From Yamagishiella unicocca (Eukaryota > Chlorophyta > Chlorophyceae > Chlamydomonadales > Volvocaceae), in contig BDSL01000186.1 in NCBI GenBank assembly GCA_003116995.1, positions 26,793 through 90,792 of the forward strand: a stretch of 64,000 bases of DNA, read 5' to 3'. Positions within the stretch are counted from its first letter, which is position 1. Every line of letters begins with the position of its first letter. The position numbers and the translations under genes were made by a program. Positions 54,001 through 64,000 of the stretch are shown piece by piece. The notes below the pieces were generated by a model. That model had not been told where the DNA came from. It worked only from the letters and a program-made list of their open reading frames with translations, and searched no databases.

Positions 54001-55508
54001 CGCCCGCCGGTACCCCCTGCCCGCATGCTTCGCGTCGACCGCCATCACCGCCCGCTCTGGGCCCTGGCCAGGTGAGTTCCACCGCCGGGTCGGGCACCTG
54101 GTTTTGTTCGCCTTTTTGCTAGTCGCTGCGTTCTTGTCTGCGGGCATCGGGATCTGCGTCTAGGCTCTCGCGGTCTCCGATCCCCCATGGTGGCGCGGCG
54201 CGGCTCCGGCCTCCTACCACGGACGCCGGTAATTCCTGGCTTTTTCACGTCGTCCGCAACATTAGGGTCAGTATTCGGGCGGGTCGGGGCCTTGCCGCGC
54301 TATCCGCTCTCCCATCGCTCGCCGCCTCCCCCAGTTCTCCAGCTAGCGCGCAAAACCACCGGTTTCGCGAAATGTTTTCTTGCTTCACGAGGGGTCGTGC
54401 TTCCGTTAGTCTAGCCGCCGCCCATTTCGCTTAGCCGCCGAAGGTCGACATACGACCTCCGTCTTTTCCTCACCCAAGCTCTCCAGCATGCATCTCAAAC
54501 GCCTGTCGTAAGCGGTTTTCCTCGCGTCCCGAAACCCCTCCTGCTACCCCTCTGCCCCTCCTGCTACCCCCCTTCCCCTCCTGCTACCCCCCTGCCCCCA
54601 CCTTGACGTCTTCGTGGCCCAGGAAGTAGAGGGAGAACTTCATGTCGGGGAAATCCAGCTTGGTCAGCAGCCTGCGGCCCGGGGTGCGGGAGGCAGGGGG
54701 CGCAGGGGGGCCAATCTGCCGCAAGGCCGCGAGGCGTGTGTGTGTACGTAAATAGGATAACGTATCTTGGGTGCGGACTGCCGCACAGTTCGTTCGCCGC
54801 CGGGTCCGCAGCGGGCGAACCAAGCCGCCTCAGGCCCTCCAAGCATGCCGCGTGTATGGCATCACCTCATCCCCAGCACACGGGTGTAGAAGTCGAGCGA
54901 CTTGGTAGGGTCACGGATACGGAACATGGTCTGCGCGGCGTCGAGCGTGGCACGGACGGAAGCGTGATGTGTTTGGCGTGCAGGGGGGCGAGAAGTCACG
55001 TGGCCGTGTGCAGGCAGGCATCCGTGCGCGTCCTAGTAGGATAGACGGCTGCCGCTGTTGCCACACGGGTTGGGTCCCCGTCGGATCGCAGCTGCGTGGT
55101 GGCAGAGCAGTGTACGAGCAAGGGCGCAGTGGTGAACAGGGCGCAGTGGTGAACAGGGCGCAGTGGTTGTCTTCCGCCCTAGTGGTGCTACGCTAAGGGA
55201 AGGGCTGTCCTCGGCTGTAACACTGCTGCAAGCAAACCCGTCCTGGCTCACTGGAACTCAAGCAGCCATGCGTTTTCCTCCGCCAGGAAAGCCTAGACTA
55301 CTTTCATGCACGACGCAAAGTACCCCAGGCACAAGACCATCGGTAATCTTGCATGCGGCAGAGTAGTCGAGGACGCGGAACGGCGCACCGTGTCCTGTAT
55401 GCGCATTGATCGATCAGGCCGTACCTGCTGAAACACGAAGCCCTCCGTGGCTGGGTCAGGGTTGGCGCACACACCCGCCGTGGACTGCAGCTCTGACAAT
55501 GATGACAT
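51073..55508 (-). CDS. GLX1: Glyoxalase I (lactoylglutathione lyase)
   Basis: Exons: 55508-55425, 54930-54866, 54671-54602, 52937-52911, 52680-52511, 52343-52297, 51161-51073. They sum to 552 nt (183 aa), the usual length of the single-domain-pair eukaryotic enzyme. It isomerises the hemithioacetal of methylglyoxal and glutathione to S-lactoylglutathione, a cytosolic detoxification step. Family signatures are clear: '[13 protein letters not shown]', '[14 protein letters not shown]', 'KFSLYFLG', '[10 protein letters not shown]', '[16 protein letters not shown]', '[11 protein letters not shown]'. The four expected metal ligands are present: Gln of 'QQTM', Glu of 'LELTHN', His of 'GHIGF' and Glu of 'YWIEI'. 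The ATG at 55508 gives '[12 protein letters not shown]'. No organelle targeting peptide is visible, but an upstream in-frame extension cannot be excluded without transcripts. It is divergent from the UPF0193-like gene. Confidence 0.96.
51345..51520 (-). repeat. Dispersed intronic element, family 2 (copy B)
   Basis: Partner of 7655-7830, on the minus strand in the last intron of the glyoxalase I gene (52296-51162), again direct relative to its host. The order of shared words is kept: T-rich start, 'CTCCACAGGTTTGC', 'TGCTCCAGCATGCGCCCACA', 'ACGACCATGC', 'CACCACCACCCCG'. Confidence 0.7.
53810..54155 (-). repeat. Dispersed repeat, family 3 (copy B)
   Basis: Copy of the element at 17770-18130, on the minus strand inside the 1.66-kb glyoxalase I intron (54601-52938). 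It is direct relative to its host gene, as is copy A. The end reading ATGCCCGCAGACAA lies near 54147. Confidence 0.7.
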
Positions 55509-56102
55509 TTTGATAACCTGGTGCAGCAGCTTCCTGCTGACGCGGGCACCTGCGGCCGATGTTGGGATTAGCTTGTGCTGCAATGGACAAGCAACTGGGT
55601 TCCTAGCGCAGAGAATGTCGCCATAAGAGCTGCCTGCATGCATGCATGCATGCATGCAAGCAAATAGTACCAACTCACGATTCAATGGGCGAGCAAGCTG
55701 AAAACAAATTCGAGGTGGTGCCACGGGTGTAGTGTAAGCTAAGGATTTGAAGGGAGGCATTGCAGTCAAGACGTGACAGCAGAGCCTTTTCATAACTACT
55801 GCTGCTGTGTATCTCGTGAGATCCAGCACACAATTGCAGCTCTTGCGTCCTACATCGTACGGCTTCGTTTCGCCACGTCCCAAAGGCATTGCGCCATGCG
55901 TGACATCCTTATAGTTACATCCTTTATACTATGATGAGGTTATTAGTGTCACCGGACTTGTCGGTCGTCGCTACCCTGTAGTGACAAGCGCGGAACCCTT
56001 ATAAAGTTTCTGTAGAACTTATACAGCATTTTAATCTTGTCCGTATATGAATGCGGACCTAAGACTACTGGTTCCGCCACAAGGCCTGTAGTTCACGTCA
56101 AA
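55509..56102. promoter_or_regulatory. Bidirectional promoter region of glyoxalase I and the UPF0193-like gene
   Basis: 594 bp between opposite start codons. On plus, TATAAA at 56000-56005 lies about 100 bp before the ATG at 56103. On minus, TATAAAGG at 55928-55921 lies about 415 bp before the glyoxalase ATG, so its leader would be long. A (GCAT)n tract is at 55637-55660. Confidence 0.55.
55637..55660 (+). repeat. (GCAT)n short tandem repeat
   Basis: About six self-complementary GCAT units in the presumed 5' leader of the glyoxalase I gene. Confidence 0.85.
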
Positions 56103-59100
56103 ATGTCTTGGGGAGGGCAAAGCGGTATCAAGAAGAAGGATGGATTGTCGTCTCTTACGAAGGAGACGCAGGATCTGCTTCAAGGTAAGGCTCGGAAACC
56201 GCAATATCTGACGCGGCCATACCCGAGTGCTACCCGCCATCCATACGTAAGGCGGTGCATTTTTTGCCCCCAGCCACTCAACGCGACGCTTAACGTCGCA
56301 ATGCATGTCGTGCAGGAGTGATGAAGGATCGTGGTTTGTCCCAACGAGCACTGCAAGATGTGGCCAGCAGCTTACAGCGTGAGTCGCTCCAGGTGGTGGC
56401 GGGGTTGTCAGTCGCTCCAGGTAGTGGCGGGGTTGTTGCAGGGACACTTACCCTACCTAGCGACATATGCGTTGGTACACAGCGTTCCTTCATTGTGTAA
56501 GCTTGCGGGCTTGTGCTCGTGGTGAACCGTCCATTCTACGTATTGGTTAAGCCGCCCCTCGCAGCAGCTGAGAATAATTACTTACTTCGTACGTAAACGG
56601 CTAGGTTTCCATTTTATTTGGGACATGGGTGCGTGCACGGATCACTGCTGCACTAAAACTATCTATGCACGCACGCTAGCAAGGCAACCAACTACTTAGC
56701 TGTCCTACCTGCTGGAGGCGGTTAGAAACGGCGGCACATAACTGACCCAACGAAGCAGGTCGCTACGTACTAGCTGTTTTAGAGATAGAGGAGCATGTAC
56801 TGGCTGGGATGCGATATATGTACAGCTCGATCGGATTCGGTCCACACGCATGGGGCGATAGAGATAGACCAGCTACGTATATGTACGTACTTACAGGGGT
56901 GCGTGCGATTGCAGGTCGTGTGTGAGTCGTTTCGTGCAGTCGTTATGTACCGGTGCCGGTATGTACCTCGGTGCTGACCTATATCGATATGGTGTTGCAT
57001 GTGTTCTGTTCCCGGCTGTTTGACTCACTCACGCACGCAGCGCCTGCTATGCTTTTGTCATGCCGGCCGATTCCCTGCTGTTCCCTGCCGTAATAATAAT
57101 AATAATGAGTACGCTGGCGCTAGGCCTAGCATGTATTACGGGGGCGGGGCGGTGAGGGTGTTAGTACACCCTATACGCTCGCGCCACCTGTCCCTGCCGT
57201 ACATACTTGCTGCCCGCAGGGGGTGACTCATCGTGGGTAACCCACCTCAACTCGGGCACCGCCGCCTATCAGGCACCCAAGAGTAAAACCGCAACCCTCG
57301 TCAAGGTGCCCAAGGTGGGGACCGATGGCGGTGGGCTGGGGCCTCCAATGGCGCCTCCGCTGCCGGGCAGGTGAGCGACTCTGTGACCACGACCGACCGC
57401 CTTGCTTGTAGATAGGTGCTGCTTACTTCCAGCTAGCAGCAGCTGTGCGTTGCTGCTCGTGCAATTCATTACCCGCGAACTACGTACTGACCGCTGATAC
57501 GCATGTCCGTAGGTTCAGTGGCAAGAAAATGCAGCACGAAATCCTTCGGGACACACCACCGGAAAGAGAGGTCTTCAGGGGCGGTGCACCGGCTCTAGAT
57601 CGTGAGGCTGAGAAGGACCGATTATCAAAGCTGGTGAGCGGTACTGTACTGGACCATTGTCAGGCGGAATCCAGTGCCTCACTCATATGCATAAAGGACA
57701 AACTAAGATGCTGGCACGCACGAACGCTAGGAATGATGTTCGGGGGCATCTTGACATATCTCGCAGTTGGACGCGTATCATCGCGCCGATTATTACACGT
57801 ACGTGGTACGTGCGTGTTGATTGGGGCGTGACCAATGCTAGCAAGCTAGGTACGTAGGCCATAATTAGCGGCGTAACGGCAGTAAAGTACCGCAATGAAC
57901 TACGTACTATTGCCGATATATACGTGGCATTATTCATAGGGTCCGCTTGGCGGAAAGTTATCTTTTGCCCCATTACCCATTTCCCGGCGCCCCATCCACG
58001 CGGTCGGGTCGTTACCCTGCCTAATCAAATCCGGTCATGCTCAAGCGGGATTGGGCAGGATCCCGGATTCTGGATAACGCAGGGGAACCCAGTGCCAGCT
58101 GGGGGCCTCTGGCCTCACGCCCTGAATGGCAGCCCTGCGGGGCCTAGGGTAGCCGCTGGCGCCTGTGAGGGCGCTGGCTTCTGGTGGGGTGCAGATAGAG
58201 TCCACGTTCTGGATTGTACTTTCGCTTGTGCTATTCCTGTCATCCATCCCTGGATAACGTTCTCAGTCCTGAGATGATGCACATTTTCATGGTTGTCTGG
58301 AAACCATTTCACCCGCATCTCAAAAACCCTACCTGATTGCCTAACAATAGCTGATCTGACTTGCTCCCGTTGCAGATGGAGCTAGGTGTGAAGGGCGCGC
58401 GTGAAATGGACGAGCGGATGGCGGCTATGAAACGGGAGGCGAAGGAGCGGGCGGAACGTGCCAAACGAATTGATGTGCGCGAGGAGAAAATTGATCAGGT
58501 ACGGCGGTTGTAATTGCTTGGGTGTGGAGACCCTTGGCAGAGACGTGTGCACCAAATAATGAAAGTGCCGCCGTTGAATATTATTATTATTACGCCGGCC
58601 GGAGCCTGGCGTGTATTAAGGGGGTGGGGAACTGAGGGGCGGACTCCGCCCCTATATGCCCGCACCACCGGGTCCAAGTCCTCCACTCAACTCCATGCAT
58701 GCTGACGAAGTATCGATGTTTCACTGCGCACATATTAGTGCTTGCCTCCCCTCCTACAAGGCGGAAACTTATCTCATCACGCGTGTCCAAATGCACTGGT
58801 GCTTGCATCCTTGGGTCGTGAATATGCATGGTCGCGGCTTGCTGTTCATCGCCACTAGTAGTGTCCACACAGATACTCATGAGTACTATGACGGAGCCGA
58901 ATTTGGGGCAGAACCCAGAATACATCGGTTGCCGTGCTACCCCTCCTTGTTTGTTCCTTAAGCAGACCATTGTAGCGAGATTTGCCCCAGACGAGACCGT
59001 ATGAAACTACCGCCGATGCCGATTTTAGCGTGTGTACACGAGTCGGACGAGCAGCACAGACGGAACGCAGAGCCAAATGACCGATTACAGGACGGAGACT

Positions 59101-60510
59101 TCTAAATGGCAAAATTACAAGCGAGCGTCGGGAGGCATCGCGGAGGATGCTCGACATGCCATTCCCTGCTGAAAAAAGCCGAGATCGTATGTCGTGGGGG
59201 CCGGGACCGTGCTACACGAGCACCGAGCCCGTACATTCTACCGCCGATGCCGAAATGTAGTGGCCGGAGAAACAGCTGAGACGGGCCGCATTTCCGCTCG
59301 GCCGGGAGCAGAATAAAAGTCCCCAGTACACGAAATTTACAGCGGGGGCTGGGAAGCTGCGCGCAAAAAGATCGCAAATGGACCGGGAAATAGCAGTCGC
59401 GAACGGACAGGATTGCCACCTGGCAGATGCTTATCAAGGGATCCCTCTAACGGGCGTTTTTTAGAGCAGGTGGGCCACACGAGCGCAACTCACACTGCCC
59501 TACAACGCAAGAGGAATAGCACCATGTCCATGGTACCAAATTGGGTAGGCTGTAAAAGTATGGTAGCAGACGGGGGGCCATGCGAGACAGCGCCAGCTGA
59601 GAAAACCGCGCGAATGCGCTACGCTGGTACGCCGCCTCACGATACAGGCTGGGGACCTAAGATACCTTACGACACAACAAATGAAGTGTTTAGGTGGCCT
59701 CAAGCCCGGTTTACCCAGGACAAGAAGGGACGGGGGCCATGTCCTGGACTTAAGAGACGCAAGCCGGGCCTAACCCACGCAGGGGGACCACAGCAAGACC
59801 AGCACACCTGAGCAGACACCCCGAAACGCACCGAAGGCACAGGGACCTCGCTCGCCGCGGCCAAGACACCTCGCCCCCGACAAGATAGACCGGCAGAAAA
59901 ACCGAACATTGCACGAGCAAGGGGGCAATTCCAGAAGTGGTGCAGGCGAGGGGACACCGGGCCGGCGCCGGCAGCCCAAGAAAGCTCCCCCCACCCATAG
60001 GCGACGAATTGCGTAGTATAATGCTGGCGTTACTACTATGTTGGCATTTCCGGTGGCGCTGCATGCTACTGGCTCTGGAAAGGTCAAGCCAGCACTAACG
60101 GCCCCAGGACCAGATGGAGCCTACCGGTATGCAGAACAGCGCGCGGGTTCCCCACGCACAAGAATCACAACCCAGCAGGTACGCCAAGGCCAGTCGTCAA
60201 GTCCCGGACAGCGCGCGAACCCATCCTCCACACGCCCTTCCATCCACGCATACTAAACCGAAAATATATACACGATCATCTGCTTCACGAAGAAGACGGT
60301 TCCCGTCTTTATTTACCTAGACCTATCTACTATCCCGCCGGTGCCCCGGTCCATTCACTTTCGCAGGTCGTGGATGAAGTTCGTGAGCGGCTTACATTCC
60401 TGGAATCCATGCGTGCCTTGGGAAGAGGGGCAGAATACGAAGCACAAATACGCGGCGAGGTCGCCACGCGGCTGAAGGAGCTGGAGAAGCTGGGCGTTCC
60501 TACCAAGTAG
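56103..60510 (+). CDS. UPF0193 (EVG1/C22orf23)-like protein
   Basis: Exons: 56103-56184, 56316-56378, 57220-57370, 57513-57633, 58376-58498, 60367-60510. They sum to 684 nt (227 aa) in continuous phase. The N terminus is 'MSWGGQSGIKKKDGLSSL', then 'TKETQDLLQGVMKDRGLSQ' (about residues 19-37), then a Pro/Lys middle part. The C-terminal half is charged and helical ('MDERMAAMKREAKERAERA'), ending 'VRERLTFLESMRALGRGAEY' and 'RLKELEKLGVPTK'. The KETQ-LL start and the FLxxMxALGxGxxY C-terminal motif are what I recall of family UPF0193, small coiled-coil proteins found in animals and in protists with cilia. The link to cilia is inference. Exon 4 has two possible acceptors six bases apart (57513 or 57519), which would add or drop two codons. 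It has unusually long introns for its size, one with a SINE-like repeat. Confidence 0.65.
57091..57188 (-). repeat. SINE-like element with (ATT)n tail, copy 1
   Basis: On minus the element starts GGTGGCGCGAGCGTATAGGG and ends in (ATT)n at 57111-57091. It contains a hairpin, AGGGTGT (57155-57161) with ACACCCT (57166-57172). It lies in intron 2 of the UPF0193-like gene, antisense to it. Its partner is at 58579-58669. Confidence 0.65.
58579..58669 (-). repeat. SINE-like element with (ATT)n tail, copy 2
   Basis: On minus it starts GGTGGTGCGGGCATATAGGG and ends in an AAT-type tail at 58592-58579. The hairpin is AGGGGCGG (58635-58642) with CCGCCCCT (58646-58653). It lies in intron 5 of the same gene. 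Compared with copy 1, the stem has changed on both sides but still pairs. Confidence 0.65.
58700..60366. other. Rest of the long fifth intron of the UPF0193-like gene
   Basis: About 1.7 kb beyond the SINE-like copy. No exon recognised. The sequence block 'CTACCGCCGATGCCGA' occurs twice (about 59008 and 59240), each followed by related sequence, suggesting another duplicated or transposed piece. The open frame 59413-59811 has no known domain. Confidence 0.4.
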
Positions 60511-61616
60511 CTGGGTACCTGTGGACAGTGGTTGTTCAGAAATGCGGGATGGGTGCGTTTGTAAAACAGAGACATGCATGAATATTGCGACAGCACTTAC
60601 GAGGGCATGTATGCACAAGGGTTGCGACTTGATAGCCCCGCCGGGCGCATTATATCACCGCACGCAAATAAGGAGGGGTGTTGTATTGGGGTGCAGTGCT
60701 CAAGCAAAGAATGAATGCGTAGTGTGATGGGGCCTGCCGTATTAGCAGGCTTTACTGGTGCGTGTGTCTAGCAGATTTGTTTAGGTCGGCATATGCAATA
60801 CCTGTATTATGGTGCGTAAGGGGTCGCCTGGACTGGGTAGATAGTGATGTGAGGACTGCTGAGGCCGGCAACGAAGGCACATGGCCACTTGTTGTGTCGA
60901 CCTGGCAGAGGTGCCTGCCAAGCTAGGTGGTAACAACGAAGTTCCGAAGATGGGTGGACTTCACCAGCAGCAGTGTGGGCCGATGCAGTTGCACTCAACG
61001 CACATGCTTGTCCTATGAGGATGTAGGCTGCACCACCGTGACAGTTGGGCAAGCTTATGGAGGTCGCCAGTCCTTCAATCGGTGTTTCAATGCAGCAGTT
61101 GACTTGCCAAAAACTCGTGCACTTGACTTCCCTTCGAGCCATCCAGACCAGACTTTCCTTGCACCAAGCCAATAACCGTTTGCATCAGAGCAGTCACCGA
61201 AGGCCAGCTTGCCACCACCACGGCAGTGGTGGTCGCAGGCTGCAGTGCAGGCGGTGGCCAAGGGTGTGTCGGGGAGCGGCTGCTGCTGTGTGATCATGGT
61301 GAGGGCATAGCACTCCTCAGTGCCCATGACGAGTGTCACCGAGTGGCCCGCTACGTACCTCACAAGTGGTGGCTGGGGGGAAGCACAGACCATCCTACCC
61401 CGCACACTTCCTGCCACACAACCTCCCTGCTGCCACACAACCTTCCTGCTGCGCACGCACTCGCTCTATCTGCTGCTGCCCCTTACCATTCCCACCATGC
61501 TACCTTCCTGCCACGCAAATTCCTGTCCCGCACTTTTCCTGCCCCATACATACCCTTCCTGACATATAGCCACAGGAGTCATTCTTATTCAATGAAGTCA
61601 CATGGAGTCACATAAG
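60511..61616. other. Intergenic region before the C-rich arrays
   Basis: Contains the UPF0193 3' UTR and then about 1 kb without a recognised gene. A minus-strand frame at 61456-61055 ('GTEECYALTMITQQQPLPD') has mixed composition, but no splice partner or domain was found. A small inverted repeat, GCCTGCC...GGCAGGC-like, lies near 60732-60750 (GCCTGC / GCAGGC). Confidence 0.4.
60560..60564 (+). terminator. TGTAA poly(A) signal of the UPF0193-like gene
   Basis: TGTAA, the poly(A) signal typical of chlorophycean algae, lies 50 bp after the stop codon at 60508-60510, so the 3' UTR is probably short. Confidence 0.5.
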
Positions 61617-62190
61617 ACTCCTGCCTCTTCTGGGACTCCTGCCACTCCTACCTGGGACTCCTGCCACTCCTGCCACTCCTGCCACTCCTGCCACTCCTGC
61701 CACTCCTGCCACTCCTGGCCCCTGGCCCCTGCCCCTCCTGCCCCTCCTGGCCCCTGGCCCCTCCTGCCCCTCCTGGCCCCTGGCCCCTGCCACTCCTGCC
61801 CCTCCTGGCCCCTGGCCCCTGCCACTCCTGCCCCTCCTGGCCCCTGGCCCCTGCCCCTCCTGCCCCTCCTGGCCCCTGCATCTCTGGCCCCTGCCCCTCC
61901 TGGCCCCTGCCCCTCCTGGCCCCTGCCCCTCCTGGCCCCTGCCCCTCCTGGCCCCTGCCCCTCCTGGCCCCTGCCCCTCCTGGCCCCTGCCCCTCCTGGC
62001 CCCTGGCCCCCCTGGCCCCTGGCCACCCTGGCCCCTGGCCCCCCTGGCCCCTGGCCCCCCTGGCCCCTGGCCCGCCTGGCCCCTGGCCCGCCTGGCCCCT
62101 GGCCCCCCTGGCCCCTGGCCCCCCTGGCCCCTGGCCCCCCTGGCCCCTGGCCCCCCTGGCCCCTGGCCCCCCTGGCCCCTGGCCCCCCCC
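61617..62190 (+). repeat. GC-rich tandem array (CTGCCACTCCTG / CTGGCCCCTGCCCCTC units)
   Basis: Short units drift along the array: CCACTCCTG near 61650-61720, then TGCCCCTCCTGGCCCC near 61730-61990, then CTGGCCCCTGGCCCCC to 62190. The plus strand is C-rich, so the minus strand has many G-runs. Confidence 0.95.
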
Positions 62191-64000
62191 CACCCATACC
62201 CCCCCAACCCCCCAACCCCACCAAGCATCTATACCCCCCAACCACCCCCACACCCCCCCACCCATACCCCAAACCCCCCCATACCCCCCCACCCCCACAA
62301 TACCCCCAAACCCCCATACCCCCCCAAACCCCCATACCCTCCACCACCCAATTCCCTCCCACCCCCCCTCCCATACCCCCCCAACCCCCCACCCAAAACC
62401 CTCCCACCATCCATACACACCCACCCACCCATACACACACACACACCATACAACCCCCCCCTACCTTTCCCCCCCCCCCATACCCACCCACCCACCCACC
62501 CATATACCCCCCCCATAACCACCCCTATACCCACCCACCCACCCTACCCACCCACCCACCCTACCCACCCACCCACCCACTCACCCAACCTACCCACCCA
62601 TCCACCCACCCACCCATACCCACCCACCCACCCACCCATACCCACCCTACCCACCCACCCACCCATACCCACCCACCCACCCACCCATACCCACCCACCC
62701 ATACTCACCCACCCTCCCACCCATACCCACCCACCCACCCACCCACCCATACCCACCCACCCACCCACTCACCCAACCTACCCACCCATCCACCCACCCA
62801 CCCATACCCACCCACCCACCCACCCATACCCACCCTACCCACCCACCCACCCATACCCACCCACCCACCCACCCATACCCACCCACCCATACTCACCCAC
62901 CCTCCCACCCATACCCACCCACCCACCCACCCACCCATACCCACCCACTCACCCACCCATACACACCCACCCACCCATACACACCCACCATCCATACACA
63001 CCCACCCACCCATACACACCCCCCATATACCCCTCCCCTACCTACCCCCCCCATACCTACCCTCCCACCCTTCATACCCATCCACCCCCTATACCCCCCG
63101 CCTTATACCCACCCACCCCCCATACCCACCTACCCACCCACCCACCCATACATACCCACCCATCCACCCATCCCCATCCCCCTATACCCCCCCCATACCC
63201 ACCCTCCAATACCCACCTCCAACCCCCCATACCCTTCCATTACCCCCCATACCCACTCATCCCCCCCCATACCCGCACCCAACCCAACCTAGCGACCCCC
63301 CCCTACCCACCCATTCCCCCCCCCCACCCATACCCCCCCTACCCCCCAACCCCCCCAAGCATCTATACCCCCCAACCACCCCCACCCCCCCAACCCCCCA
63401 TAACCACCCACTCACCCATACCCACCCACCCACCCACCCATATAACCCCCCCTACCCCCCCCTATACCCACCCACCCACCCACCCACTCTGCCCACCCAC
63501 ACACCCACCCACCCTACCCACCCACCCCACCCACCCACCCATACCCACCCACCCATACCCACCCTACCCACCCACCCACCCATACCCACCCACCCACCCA
63601 CCCACCCACCCATACCCACCCACTCACCCGCCCATACACACTCACCCACCCATACACACCCACCCACCCATACACACCCACCCACCCATACACACCCACC
63701 CACCCATACACACCCACCTACCCATACACACCCACCCACCCATACACACTCACCCATTCATACACACTCACCCACCCATACCTACCCTCCCACCCTTCAT
63801 ACCCATCCACCCATCCGCCTATCCGCTCATCTGCCCACACGGCCCCCCCCCCCCCCCCACCCCCACCCACCCCCCACCCACCCACCCCCACCCATATCCC
63901 CCTCCTTCCCCCAAACCCCCCATACCCCCGCCTTATACCCGCCCACCCCCATACCCACCTAGCCACCCACCCACCCATACCTACCCACCCATCCACCCAT
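62190..64000 (+). repeat. C-rich arrays of CCCA / CCCATA units, continuing to the window edge
   Basis: CCCACCCACCCATA-type units fill the rest of the window. Larger copies are visible: about 62567-62735 repeats at about 62755-62922, and the block 'AAGCATCTATACCCCCCAAC' at 62222 recurs at 63357, suggesting a period near 1.1 kb. No gene is called. Confidence 0.95.

Noticed and set aside
61602..63962. 786-codon open frame on plus
   Set aside because: It is read from simple CCCA/CTGGCCC repeats that lack stop codons in several frames on both strands. It has no splice or domain evidence.

Overview
This window is nuclear DNA of a green alga, most likely a chlorophycean of the Chlamydomonas/Volvox type. 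That placement is inferred from several features: GC-rich DNA, genes cut into many small exons by GT-AG introns, low-complexity Ala/Gly/Pro/Gln runs in the proteins, a Pro-rich extracellular protein of cell-wall type, and a TGTAA poly(A) signal just after one stop codon. No prokaryotic organisation is visible. Exon models below were assembled by hand; nearly all junctions obey GT-AG and keep phase across introns.

Layout. (1) 1-3585, minus: the 5' part of an RRM (RNA-binding, SR-like) protein gene running off the left edge. (2) 4489-12954, plus: a large F-box/WD-repeat gene with a tRNA-Leu(AAG) on the opposite strand inside one intron. (3) 14336-19107, plus: a bHLH transcription factor with a C-terminal ACT-like domain. 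(4) 19108-24717: no convincing gene. (5) 44848-24718, minus: a 20-exon gene for a membrane protein of about 4,583 residues, with a signal peptide, a long Pro-rich region, a Cys-containing ectodomain, a very large array of plant-type leucine-rich repeats built from near-identical duplicated modules, one transmembrane helix and a Pro-rich tail without a kinase. (6) 49664-47823, minus: a two-exon acidic protein of unknown function. (7) 55508-51073, minus: complete glyoxalase I (183 aa). (8) 56103-60510, plus: a six-exon UPF0193-like gene, divergent from glyoxalase I. (9) 61617-64000: long C-rich tandem arrays.

The genes do not form a pathway; they are ordinary neighbours on a eukaryotic chromosome. 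The most striking items are the LRR receptor-like gene, whose repeats and flanking introns have been recently duplicated, and several families of short repeats in introns. One family, about 100 bp, often ends in a C-run that lies against a 3' splice site (introner-like). Another is SINE-like, with an (ATT)n tail and a hairpin whose stem has changed on both sides between copies.

Limits: first exons and UTRs are not defined by transcripts, one exon join in the F-box gene (about 11850-11990) is unresolved, and no homology search was possible.
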